Source of the DNA: Capitella teleta
Lineage: Eukaryota; Annelida; Polychaeta; Capitellidae
Direction: 5' to 3'
Length of the DNA stretch: 64,000 bases
Assembly: GCA_000328365.1 (NCBI GenBank)
Contig: KB299619.1
Coordinates: forward strand, 620,828-684,827
The notes beneath the pieces are model-generated. The model was not told where the DNA came from. It saw nothing but the letters and a program-made list of their open reading frames with translations, and ran no database searches. Positions 17,824-30,800 of the stretch are shown piece after piece. How positions within the stretch are numbered: the stretch's first letter is position 1; each line of letters opens with the position of its first letter. The position numbers and the translations under genes were made by a program.

Positions 17824-17961
17824 GCATGAATGCAATGTACCTATGCCTATGAATGCTGGTGAGTACGCATCTGAACTAAATTAGCATAGCCATCTGTCAA
17901 GACCTAAACATGCTAACTCTAAGTAAGAAAACAACAGTAAGTATTGCTGGTGTCAAACACA

Positions 17962-19959
17962 TTTATTTAGCCAAACAACGAAGATTAGAAAATAGAAGGC
18001 TGTTAAAAGACGATTCTAGACGAATATAATTAAACATAATTGAAGTAAAATGAAGATTTCTATTCCCAAAAAACTTTAACTCTTGTTCAGAAGAATAAGA
18101 CCCTAAAACTCATTTAACTTTTGAATGTAAATTTCTTTTTCCACATTTGCGAATTCTACAGAAAAGTAAAAGTGGAAGATTATTTTAATATAAACTGGAG
18201 GAGCTACACACGACTTTATTGCAAAACAAGGATGACACCAGCACACATAAGCTACAATTTTGAAATACCTTCATGCAAAAAAAAAAAAAAAAAAAAGGAA
18301 CAAGTACTTTTCAGAGGTGATCAACTGACACACAGTACTGTAGCAATATATTTTTGTTTTAGAACTAGTATACTAAGAGATAAAATCGTCTCCTCATCTT
18401 ACATGTTGGATGAATGACATAACACAACTGGGTAGGGGGGGGAGGGTCTGCACTTGCTCGCCATCACAGGGTACAGTGCTGTGCATGGAAGCAGCTTCTC
18501 CTTGCTTTTAAATACCTCCAGGTTTGACCAAATATTGAGATACGCATGTGTAATGTAAGCAGGAATTAGTTACCAAGCGTTCAAAAAGGGGAAATATACC
18601 AAAAAATATTTAACCAACTATACGCCTAAAGGAGGAAGAAAAAGAAAAAAAAAAAAGCTCAAAAAGGAAAAAAAATATAAAGAATTTAAATTCTCCGCAT
18701 GGACAATTATTTTTTTTTTATTAATACCACGTACACTTACCTAGAAAATGAATAATAAAAATGTTTTTTTTTTCCATCCCTTTTTCATGCACTTAGCCTC
18801 AAAGCTTCACTTTAGCTAAAAAGGCATTTTCCTTTTTTTTTCCACGTGTTGATAACAAAAAACAAAAAAATTAGAAAAATCAGCAAAGTGTGTTTAAAAT
18901 CTCCTTGCACACAGACGCACAATACAAAAAAAAAAAAAAAAAACTCAATTTTTTTACACAATAGAAAGTCATATGAAGCCACGTGACACAGGTGGTGAGG
19001 GAATATATTTAATTACGTAAACACAAAAAATGATCAGACATAAAAGTAACGCTTGGCTGGGTAGATAATGTCCACATTCAACAGAAAAAAAAAGGAAGGA
19101 ATGATGACAAGTAGTCACTTTTTTTAGTTAAAAAGAGCCCCTGAAATAAACGGTGATGACAAATTTGCTACTTTCTTTAAAATTCAAGAAAAAAAAAATA
19201 GAAAAAAAAAAATATATCGAGATGACAAAACTGATAGCCGAAAAAAATCATGTGCCTTAATTTTTCTTAATCTTTTGGTCCGAAGCTCTTGGAATAAGTT
19301 TCTGTTTACAGTTTATTACAACCTTTTAATGAAAACATGAGAAAAAAAAATTTCCTGTCATTGTAAGTGATGAGAAATTTTGTTTATTAATTCAATGAAG
19401 ATGTTTTATTTCTAAGCATTTGGAAGTAGTACCCTATAGTAAATTTCTAGAAAATATATAGGTTAAAAAAAAGAAGAAGTTTGTAATACACAAAAAAAAG
19501 AAAAAGAAAAAAAAGAAGATGAAAATAGAAATGCTTTCCCTCTTTAAGAATTTTTAAATAAATCAATTTATTTAATATCCGAAAATGAGAAGTAAAAAAA
19601 AATAATAAAAAAAAATAAAAATAAAATTTACATTATGGAGAGAAGAAAAGCTATCAAAATAAAGAAAAAGACAAGCCCAAAGTAAACCACCCTTTCTTCA
19701 GTGACAGGAGTAGTAGTCAAATTACATGTTCATCACGTGTAGCAAATGGAATAATCTGTATACATAACATTCATTCTTCCAGACAGGAAAGAAAAAAAAA
19801 GTTTTTTTTTTTACTTCAATAATGATGAAATAATTACTGACTCATCCAGACCCTTTAAAATTTCTGCTTAGCGTAAAAGGTGTTTGTTGTTAGCAATCAG
19901 CAGGAGAAAAAAGGGACACTTTCAAAGCCAGAGGTAAACAAACAGCTAGGTTCAGTTCA
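17962..19959 (-). other. Probable long U-rich 3' UTR of the 14-3-3 gene
   Basis: About 2 kb after the 14-3-3 stop codon is packed with A-runs on the + strand, so the transcript would be U-rich. A minus-strand AATAAA (17962-17967) is a candidate cleavage signal near its end; earlier candidates exist. The frame at 18121-18417 crosses a poly-A run and is not credible. The UTR assignment is inferred from composition and position. Confidence 0.45.
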
Positions 19960-22900
19960 TCATGGATTTTCTTCACCCTGCTCGACGTCTTGCAGCTGGG
20001 TGTCGCGACTCTCGGACTCTGAAATATCATCAACATAATCATGAATATTCATATGAGATAACGAGGCAATGAGACATACCCTCGACCTGCATGTCTGATG
20101 TCCACAGCGTGAGGTTGTCTCTCAACAACTGCATGATCAGAGTGGAGTCCTTGTAACTCTCCTCGTTCAAGGAGTCCAGCTCAGCGATGGCATCATCAAA
20201 CGCAGCCTTGGCCAAGCGACAGGCGCGGTCAGGCGAATTCAGAATCTCATAGTAGAAGACGGAGAAGTTGAGGGCCAGACCTAACCGGATGGGGTGTGTG
20301 GGCGGCAGCTCAGTCATGGCAATGTCGCTGGCAGCCTTGTACGCAACCAAGCTGTTCTCTGCGGCCTCCTTGCGGTCGTTGCCGGTGGCAAACTCAGCTA
20401 AGTACCTGTGGTAGTCGCCCTTCCTGTTGAGTGAAAAACCATGCACTGCATGCTCATACAGGCGGCAAGCAAACTCACATTTTGTAGTAGAAGACTTTTG
20501 ATTCGCCTCCAGCAGCAGAGGCAATGAGGTGTTTGTCTAGGACATTGAGAATGTCACCGCAGATGTCATTGAGCTCCTTCTCCACCTGAACAAAAACAAC
20601 ACGACCAATGCAGAAAAAGGCATGCCAGTGAAGGTACTTACAGATTTCCTGTAGTTCCTGATCATCTCAATCTTCGAATCGGAGCTTTTGCCTTCCTCCT
20701 TGGTTTCTATGCTGCTGATAATCCTCCAAGACGCTCTCCTGGCTCCAATCACATTCTTGTACGCGACGGACAGCAGGTTTCTCTCCTCAACAGTCAAGTC
20801 AGTGTCCATACCAGCCACCTTCTTCATATTTTCAACCATCTCTGCAAACACCAAAACATAAATTCAACAAGGGCAACAAGGACAGGTGGAAAATCTGAAA
20901 CAAGTCAGCAAGTTCTGCAACACAATGCCAATCCTGGACAAAACACGAAAAATTGAGACGTCTAAAGGTTTATGTATACAGTCTGGTGAATTTTAGGGCT
21001 GGGCGAATATCCATATTTCATCATGGATAGTGTAGAATTGAAGTGTCCGTTTCGAGCGCAGTCAGCGTAGCACAGAGCCATTCTGCACACAAACGCTGCT
21101 CACTGAAGCTGAGCGATGTCAATTACAATAATAACACCCCCATGATGTCAATATTGCTCTAATTCTGATTTGTTTTGAATAAACTAAATTCTATGCCCTT
21201 TAATCTCTTCAGTCATCATGCAAAATTCAGGAAATCAATTTTGACTAGTACATGTACTAGGCGATCTAGCGACTTGAATTATTTAAAACTTTCTATAGAA
21301 CAATTGCCATGAACTGACTTGCGCCTCACAAAGTTACTAAGTTTGTACATTTCGAAATCATGTTTGTTGAAAGTGTACAATGTAGCACAAAGTGCACATT
21401 ACTGCCCTTGCATGAGTTGCATCTTGGGCTTATAATCTGCGACTCATGCAGTTGAGGAAAAATACTTGAAATCGCCAGGCAAGTGAGCTGTCTGTGCGAT
21501 GCCTCTTGAAACTTATTCTGAAAGTTTTGATAAAAGAATTTTACAAGAAGCAAGATGGATGACAGCAGTAGGTCAAGGTCGCTTGTCTTTAACTGCTGCA
21601 GGCAGAGCGTGGCTTTCCCCCACTCACAGCGTGTGCCAGGCGCTGGGGCATTATGCTCCGTGTTTGGGCATAAATATCCGTGTCCATCGAATATTAGAAA
21701 CGTGTTGAAGCACTATTCACCGAGTTCTAGTGAAATTGCATGAATTATTCAAACTGGAAAATCAAAATAACTTAAGTAGATACAAGTTACAAGAATTAAA
21801 TGATTGAGAGGAAAAATAACCCCACTCTTCTGGTAGCCATCATACTACTGGTAATCAATAAAATGAATAAATTAACTAATTAAGTCAGCAGGGGGTGATA
21901 GTATTATATAGCCATAGATTATAGTGCCAATGAGAAAAGTGGTACATGATTAAAACGATTGAGTCACAACTCACTAGAGATTTGATTACATCACCACATC
22001 ACAATACAAAATAAACAAAACTTGATTACCAAGAAGCCAGGGTGAGGGAGAGGAGGATGGGGGGCATGGTGGTCGCAGCACTGGTGACAGCCACTGCACC
22101 AGGGTGGAGAACAAACAAAAGCTGCTGCGGCTGAGGCTGCTGCAGTGAGTCACAGTCAGCTTTGGCCGGATCAATACAAGAGGCAAGAGAGGGGGGCAGC
22201 CACAAGCCCACAACCCACACAGCTGCAATACGAGTCCACCTTGTGCTCTCACACCTGGGAAAAAGCAACCGTTCTTCAGGGGTGGGGGGCCAGAATCAAG
22301 CTAGAGCAGCAGCCTAGCGTTCCAACACGTGCTCAGCAATTGACCTTCCATCAGACGGCCCGAGGCAACAATTTGCCTAATGCAGTCAACAGCAACCGAG
22401 GAGCTTCTGGCATTTGCACACAGCACACGCGAAAGCCAGACTTGTTGGGTCACCTTTGAGCGGGTGCTGCTCAGATTGAGAGAATAAAGAATCTCCATCT
22501 GTAATAGTGAGCACAGAGAGAGGCGCTTTGAAGGCCGCGAGCATGAAAAATGCAAGAAGTAAGGAACGACCCAAGGAACTCAAAAGGAAGAGGAGACCTC
22601 ATGCATAAATATAGTCTACAACCCGGAAGCCATTACATTGTTCGATCAAAGCCTGAATGCTCAAGCGGCAGCCATATCACATTAAGCTGCCAATAAATTC
22701 ACTAATCCAAGCAACAGTGCTCCTTATATGGATCAGCCCTTGTGCTAACAGATCTCACACAGCAGCATATCAGTTAGTCCAGTGCCAGAGGAATGAAAAG
22801 ATCAGTCAAGAGACGGAAACTGAAGCTTCAGACAAGAAACACAAGGGACAGCAGATGAGCAACAGATTGTAATTGATGACATCAGCTCATCCATTCAATA

Positions 22901-25675
22901 TTATACACAGCACACAATACACTCATGGCAGAAAAAGTAGACTTGAAAAAAAACAAAGAAAGAGCTCCTCTGTTTGAGCTTCTAAGGAATTTCGCTTAAC
23001 TGAATGGATTAACATGACATAAGACAAAATGGGTCAGCAGTGGTGGGCTACATGAATAACATGACCGCTCATGCAATTCCCTTGCAACAGGTGATGCTCA
23101 AACCAGTGCTATGCAAATTTAAATCTTCCATTTAGATTCCCCATTTGATCAAAGTGAGTCACCCAAATGGCCAAATCACTCCTAACAACAGGCCATATTT
23201 GCAGCACGAATTTAAAACAGGGGAAAAAAATAGTGGAAAAATACGCCCACTTGTGAAAAAATCACCTGGAGTGCTACTACAGAATACGATAAGTTGAGAT
23301 AGCCTGACAGATAAAATACTAGTATTTATTAATTAAATTCAACAATTATTCATGAGATTACTTTGAGAATGCCCATTTGATAACTAGGGGAGCATCAGCC
23401 GCTTACCAAGTTATCACCATCAGTGTGATTGACAGATGTCACTACATTACACGGAATAGCCATCAGTAGGCACTCTCATCCGCTGGGTCTACGAATGGAG
23501 CAATTCTAAAGCCTGCTTCACACTATAATGAACACATCTGGCTCAGCATGCTACCAAGAACATGACATACGGGAGTATTTAGACATTGATGAATGAGATG
23601 CTGATCATGCGACAGGTAAAAGTTCAGATTGAGGACTTTAAATTCAGCAATTATTGCAGATGTGAAAAACCGAACAGGGGAACACTACAATAAGAATGAA
23701 AATCAGCTCATTAAGAGAGAAATAGCAGGAGAAGCTGTCAGTGATAATAAGTCTAATGACCCACTAATCACAGGTGAACAAGGCTGAACAATGTCTGATG
23801 GCCCTAATCATGATGTCAAGGAGACTTCATGTTTTGACCTTTGATTTGGAGAAAATTACCAGCATATACAGGACAAACAATATGTGCAGAGTATCCTGAA
23901 CAACACCCACATCCTCATTAGCACATCGTGTAACAATCTCAGGAGGATGTTGCTTTTTAACTTGCTATTGAATGGCATGTAAACGGATCTAATTGAAGTG
24001 CCAGTGAACAGCATTGGGAGCTGCAATCACTTTATGCATAATTCACCATAATGCATCCATTCAGCCATATTCAATAAGAGTCTTCAATAAGAACTCTATT
24101 AATAAAAACATGCCATAATTTTACTGTGTGCAAACTGAAGCTTGGTGCCTGATATACATCAATGAGGTATCATTATCAATTCAGATAGGATTAAACATAT
24201 TGATAACACTGTCTGGTCAAACATCACTACAAAAATTTATCTACATCTCAGGATAAGGACATATTTTAAAAATGGCCGAGTAACGATTGCATCAGCCAAC
24301 ATCAGAAACCCACGTCCGCATGAATCACAAGGAAGCAGACCAGACCGCTGAATCACCGTAGTTACTCAGAAAAATCAGTAGGTAATCTCCTCGCAGGAGG
24401 GTTGATTTCTGGAATAATCTAAAACCTCGTTAAACCTAGAAGAATCACAGTTGACAACACGATACTCAATGACTCAGTTAGCCCAGAGATATTAGAAAAT
24501 TAATCAGCTGAAGCTACAAAAGATGAATAAAACAGCTTATTGCATAATATCATGGAAAAAGCAGGGATGTGGAATGAATGTCCATATAATTCTGCTTGCA
24601 TGTCCTGAACAGGTGGCGGGCTGGTCCTTGTACTCAGCTCTATTTTGGGGGTTCATGAAGTCTGATGCACTGAATGACATTTGATTTGCCTTTGGAATAT
24701 TTGCAACATGAGTGTGCTGTTCAAATTGCACTCAAAAGTTAATTATTCTAGCTGGTCTTATCACAAAGGACTTCATATGGAGACATGAATCATTCCATGC
24801 AAGTAGTACAAACTGCATGGAGAAATCTCAAAGATCAAACTTCATTGTCACATGCACTTCAATGTACTTCCAGAAAACACCAGAATCATACCCACAATGG
24901 GTGGGTTATCAGGTTGTAAGAAATTCAGCATGAACAGTTTCCATAAACAGCATAAGCTTGACTGAAATTCCTGAATTCACCTGCCTGAAAATTTTTCAAA
25001 TATCCAAGCATAGCATGCATAGCTTTTTTTCCTTCCATAACCTTAGGGTGGAACCCAAAGTTTGGAAGACGATAGTTCCTGGTACGAGTATGTTCAATGG
25101 AGTAATTGAAGGATAAACAGATTACAGAACTTCCTCCCTCCTTCCAATTTAGAATCCCCAGCCCTGAACTCAGCAGAAAAATCAATGATTCATGCTAGCA
25201 GGCAACAGGAGGCACCCATGACTTCCTGGCCAGGGGAATTAAACATAACCTATACTACTCTTATGCGCTAGATTTACAGATTACAGGTGCGATAATAGCA
25301 GGAAGGAACGACAAGACATTCATCATGGCCGACCCATTCGAGAAATGCCAATGGCCATATTAACATGTTCGGGCCGGAGATTGGATTGGGCCGGTAAGCC
25401 GAAAAAGTCAAGATATTCCCTTAGTTACTTAGTTTAAACACAAAGGACACAAACAGGGGCAACTACGGGATGTTATAAAGCATCCACGAGGGGATATTTC
25501 GACACAAGAACACGAAATAGCAATCACAAATAAGAATTCTAGAAGCTGTCAAACGAGTCGATAATAACATTCTTAGGGGTTTCCACAAATAGGGGAATGA
25601 GCAATGCCTACCATCATATCTTTCAGCCTGTTCGGCCAATTTGGCCTTATAAACATAATCCTCCCTAGTTTCCAT
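19960..25675 (-). CDS. YWHAE: 14-3-3 protein epsilon
   Basis: Dimeric cytosolic adaptor that binds phospho-Ser/Thr motifs in many signalling partners. Exons in transcript order: 25675-25612, 20841-20642, 20585-20479, 20423-20080, 20018-19960; all splice sites are GT-AG and the product is 257 aa (human epsilon 255). The start [20 protein letters not shown] matches the family N-terminus. Epsilon-type hallmarks are seen: [68 protein letters not shown] and [16 protein letters not shown]. The phosphopeptide-binding residues K50, R57, R130 and Y131 fall at the same numbers as in human epsilon. The C-terminal tail (after [16 protein letters not shown]) is acidic and divergent, as usual. Intron 1 is 4.77 kb. 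Confidence 0.97.
20842..25611 (-). other. 14-3-3 epsilon intron 1
   Basis: A 4.77-kb intron. A block at about 22020-22610 is clearly more GC-rich than its flanks and has overlapping open frames on both strands, none recognised. A stretch starting near 20996 (GGGCTGGGCGAATATCC) resembles a widespread repeat end, with no partner found. The remainder (22900-25400) is ordinary AT-rich sequence without a supported feature. Confidence 0.5.
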
Positions 25676-25739
25676 GGCGTTGACAAGACGATGACCACGA
25701 TATAGAAGGATTTACAAAGATACGATCACAGTCTCTCAG

Positions 25740-25775
25740 CTCCTCCTGTCGACAATCAAGATGGCTGCGCCCGCT
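25740..25775 (-). promoter_or_regulatory. YY1-type site upstream of 14-3-3 epsilon
   Basis: TCAAGATGGCTGCGCCC at about 25759-25775 carries the YY1 core CAAGATGGC, 85-100 bp upstream of the 14-3-3 start codon. YY1 sites at transcription starts are common in animal housekeeping genes. Its role is inferred from motif and position. Confidence 0.35.
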
Positions 25776-25999
25776 AGCCACGAAAGTAGTTCTCTGCACC
25801 AACGAATCACTGCGCCCGATCCTCTTCTAGCTTCGAGTGGAATGCGAATAATTTCGTGGCTCCGGTTTATAATGTCCAGATGAAAGTCATCCACAGCGTA
25901 TTTCGTGTCAGTCGAAATGAATTGCACAATGCAACGTCACTCTCTTTTGAGCGAAATCAACAATTATGACAACTTGACCCGAGTCGCTCAAGGAATTTG

Positions 26000-27857
26000 C
26001 AGACGCTCTGCGGATGATTCATGGATGATGGAACATAAAAGTATAAAAATAGTAATAAAACCGAGCTTAAATTAGAAAAAGATAAAATAATGTCGGTGAT
26101 GTCCAACATCGTGTCTAAAAAATGTCAAAAGAAGATAAATTTCCATTATATTTAAAATCTATTTGTTTATGCGGACGGATATCTGTCTTGTGAATCAGGA
26201 AGTGCCCAGTTCTGGTCACATGATCAATGACGCAAAATTTCTAAGCAACCGTCGTCATGGTTACGGGTGCTGGATAAAAGGGGGCTTCAAAATTAACAGG
26301 ATAAATTATGGCAATTAATTATTAATGAAGTTTTGATGGTACTGTAGCCATTCCTGATCATACACACTCGTTTCCATTCATGACAATAGCCGCAATTTCA
26401 CCGAAATTGAGATAAAAGTGAATGCACTCGTGACTTTTTTCTTGGGAAAGCATATCATAAGATATATATGCTTTCCCAGATATATGAACTAATAAATAAC
26501 GAACTTTAAATTAATAATAAATTATCATGCAATAACCCAACATGTATACCTTTTAATGCATATCTGAGTAAACTTGAGAAATGACTTTGAAATGGCTTTT
26601 TATTTTAAGCATGCGTTTACTCCCTGAACTGTTTTATTCGTTTATATTGTTTTTACACACAACGGAAATATTTTACCATGTAAGGTGAGTTTTATAATAT
26701 ACATGTATGAATAAAAAATATTATTACTATTATTCAATCTAGCTGAATCATTAGTTCTATATAATACATATAAATACTTTATAAAATCTAGAACCCTTTC
26801 TCTTTAAAAAAACCAAAACCTCAAGTCCATAACAACATCTTTGCTTCCTCTCAAAATTCCAGATTAATCAGATTGAGAGAGGAGAGAAAAGAAAACATGA
26901 AACAATCCAAGAATAATTCATTGATTTTTCAAATTTATTGGATTCAATTGAAAGAGCTGGGAATCAAGAGTGCTGTTTCAAAACAGAGAGAGAGAAAAAA
27001 AAGTGAGAGGAAGATAAAAAATAAACAAAAGAACCACATCTCTCATAAATTAGCTTCCTAGCACTGCAGGAAACAAATGAAAAAAAAAAAAAAAAAAAAA
27101 AAAATTAAAATTATCAGCTAGAGAATAAATAGAAGACTCCTCCCATGCAAAAAATTCACATTTTCATCTCATAAATATCACATTTTTGAGGAGCTAATTT
27201 CTTCTCCGAAAAATTCGACCAGAATAAATTTCCAATTAGAAATATTATGCTGGGTCATCCCCCCGAATGACGTACTCTTTCCTTGGGCATAAAATAGATA
27301 TGTTTCAATAGAATCGTACATAACAACTGATAATTAATTAAGGCAGACATCCAATGCCAAACACCATGGAGTATGAGCATCAAAACAGTAGCATGCGTGT
27401 ATACTGAGCTGATGATTCATTGATATTCATATTATTACATAAGCACAAAGGGTATAGCACTGTAGCAAACATTAAACAGACGAGGAAAAGAAATAATTAA
27501 CGTCATATCACATGCTTGTATAACCAACGCCTCAACAATTTGATCAAACATTTGAAATGGAAGCACAGCTTTTTCAATGTCTGCACTTGGATCTTACTTT
27601 CGACATAACTGTCAGAGCCTCAGGTGCATAGAGTATCAATTCTTCAAGAAATTGTATCCAAACAATTCAAGCAAACAATAAGTCATTGAGAAAAAAAAAA
27701 AAAAAAAAAATTAAAACCCAACAGAATACTCAGGAACCACATGCAGAAGAATAGGAGAGTGAAATTTGCCCATAGAAAATATAATATCAATATTATATGC
27801 TCCAGCATATAACTATTATGAACATTAAACAGAGGGATGACTGGTAAGTAAAGCTTT
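26000..27857. other. Spacer between 14-3-3 and GGNBP2, with hairpin
   Basis: Probably contains the GGNBP2 3' UTR in its upper part (several minus-strand poly-T runs, for example at 27079-27104 and 27690-27711). A perfect 13-bp inverted repeat lies at 26443-26455 and 26466-26478 with a 10-base loop (arm TGGGAAAGCATAT). It is too short for a typical microRNA precursor. The frame 26873-27061 is lysine-rich low complexity and not credible. Confidence 0.4.
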
Positions 27858-30800
27858 TCAGTTGATGGAAAGTTGATTGATCTTAGCGGTCAGTCGTGAG
27901 CACGGAGGCTTGCTGCCGGCCCCCTGCCGATGCTGCAGGTTGTCAAAGCGTTGCCGTAAGGTCTTGCGAAGCTCCTGCCTCTGAAACAACATCTGCTTCT
28001 GCTTGGCTCTCAGTGCCTGGATCTCCTCCTCGGAGATGCCACAGTCGTCTTCATCCCCCGATGAGCATGACGCCTGCAAATGCATGGAATTGGTGAAATC
28101 TTACGTCTCTCAAATATGAATTATGCTGATGGGAATATAGCTTTGTGTTTGCAGCATTCTCTCCATGACGCAGCTGATGAAAATGCTACGAGTGTAAATT
28201 GATTTGGCCACAAGTCACCCTCAAAATATTATGAAGTAAATGGGAGCTGGAACACTCCGTTAATTGAATGCATCGAAGGTACAAATCGTATTTTAAAGCA
28301 ACCGGGTAAACCAACCCTTGCAATTGCAATACGTTACTCTTCATGCCAAAAACCTGCACTAAGTCGCTGACTTGATTGAGAGGTCAGTTGGGTTCAAAAA
28401 GTTGATTTTCAAATGGCAAAATAAAGCAAAATATCTCCTTTTTCCTCACATACAAGAATCATGTCAGTATGTTACCAAGAAGTTCTTATATTTTATGTAC
28501 AATTAAGCCCATTGTATTGACAGTTGAATCATTTTGAATCTTTGCCAACCTTTTAGCGCAAATTTCTCATCTTTGATAACATGTGGGGTTGACCCGTGAA
28601 CAGGCTGTAACTTTTGAACTCTGATTTAGATAATTCTCACATCAAACTGGATGGATTTATATCAGCAAATAGAAGGCATTAAAACCTCAAAATGTAACAA
28701 TGCAACTTAGTGCGGGTTTCGCCGAGAGGGGTCACATATAACACTAATTGTTCCGGGATGAATTATTAAACCTTAGAAAAGCATGATGAAAAAGAACACC
28801 CACCTCCAGCATGTCTTGTAGACTGAGCGGCATAGATGTCCCACTTGCATGTGAACAAGGTGTCATTGACCCTTGACACTTCAAGAAAAAAAAAAAAAAA
28901 ACATTAATTATAATATTGAGCCAAGCATATAAAAATCACCTTGTGATGCGAGGCAAAATCCGAATGTGGAGTGGAATTGAGATGGTCTTTACACAAGTCA
29001 CGCAAATCAACCTGATGGCACAATGGACTGTCCCCTGAACAATTAAAAATAAACAAATCAATGCAAAAACACCACCACGCACACGTAAGCATATTTACCG
29101 TCGTGATTACACACGCCCTCGATGCACGCAATCTCAGAGCCGTCGTTGGAACTCGGATTAGAACACGTCTCACAACCCTCGTGCCCCGACGAGTAGCCAC
29201 AGTCGCTACGACACCATCTCTCTTTGGGCGAGCGTTTTGCAGGAGGCACGCACTTCCTACATGAGTCCATGACGCCTGTCCGCACTGGCGAGTGCTCCTC
29301 ATCACAACTGGCACACACAGCGGTCTTGTCATTGATGTTCTCATCAAACTGGAAATAAAACATCAAATTAAAAGCCGCAAAGTAGAACAAACTTTTGAGT
29401 TCAAAGGATCTTTTTCTGGCTGGAATTTCCATTGAACTGTGAGATGCCATTTGATTCAATTTATTGCTGCGCAGTGACCAGATCTATTTTTTTTATTAAT
29501 GCCACATAACGCCTGCGAGGAGGCAAAATAGCTGTTTTGTATCTGCAACAGGTGAAAAAAAAAAAAAAACAAAAAAAACAAAACAAAAAGGCAGCACTGT
29601 GTCAAGCTCATGGGGCAGTTTTCTCATAACCCAGATGCAGGTCAGCTGACAGGTAAAAAACAAACGAGAGGGGCGCATGTGCAAGATTCGCCTCGAGTAT
29701 AAGCATCGTTCAGAAAGATGAATACCAACCTTGCAGTTCTCCTTGTTCTTGTTCGTTTGCAGGAGGCACTCGCAAGCAGACGAGTGCATTTCAGAGTCTG
29801 AGCCATCCTTGATTTCTTCCTCATCATTGGCTGCCTTCACATTTTTTTTCCTCTTCTTCTTCTGTCTCTTCTGCTCCCTTTTCTGTTCCTTCACCATCTC
29901 CTCATTGAGCAATTCTTGACACATCAGTTCAAGGTTCGAGATACCTTGCTTCTTTTCAAGGGCAACCTGGATCGATCAAATCAGTCAGTCGAAATAATCA
30001 ATTATTTCACGGCTGACCTCAAAATTTTTCCGCAGGGTATCCACGCCGAGATAGAACAGGATTTGCCAGGTTTGTTCCTCCGCACGCAACTTTTGCCAGA
30101 TTTTGGAGAGACGTTCATACAGATGGATGCCAAGACAGGTGAGAACTTCTTCCTGAGCGATATCAAGTGTCTTGGCATGGCGTTCCCTTCGACTGAGGGC
30201 GCTGTGCACAATGAAAAATACATCGGAAATTGAAACTTATTCTCATATTGAACTCCATGATCACAAAACTGAATTAGGCTTGATTGCGATTTTAATTTGA
30301 GGAGAATTGCATAACAATTGTGTCCATTCAAACAACAGCATTCTTCCAACAAAATTAATGAAAATACAGAATTTTTCCAGTCCTCATAAAATTAATTCGA
30401 TCACAGTACGAAAAAAGGCTCACAGCCTCCCATTGATTTAGAAATGTGGCAAATCCTGGCTAAAGCTGAGACTGAAACTAAGACTTAAAAAAAGGTAACC
30501 TCAAGTATCAAACCAGAATTCAGTCCAGCTGTGAGAAATTACAGCAACTACATAATATACTCTGACCAAGGGGCTCCATGCAGCCACTACGATATTGTAA
30601 ATTGTGTTCAAAACATTTTTTTACACATGCAATTTTTTAATCAATTCCCAGCAACCAGCCAATATCAATTCCCAGCATAAAATGACCGCAACACTGACCT
30701 CCCTGAGAGCTCCGGTTCAGCCCTGCTGATAAGATGTGCGATGAAGTCTGTTTCACTGGGGACGTGGACGTGACCTTCCTCTGTGCAGCACTTGAGGCCC

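Noticed and set aside
20996-21020. GGGCTGGGCGAATATCC as a hAT-type terminus
   Set aside because: No facing end or target duplication was found within the intron.
26443-26478. Hairpin considered as a microRNA precursor
   Set aside because: The stem is only 13 bp with a 10-base loop, well below precursor size.
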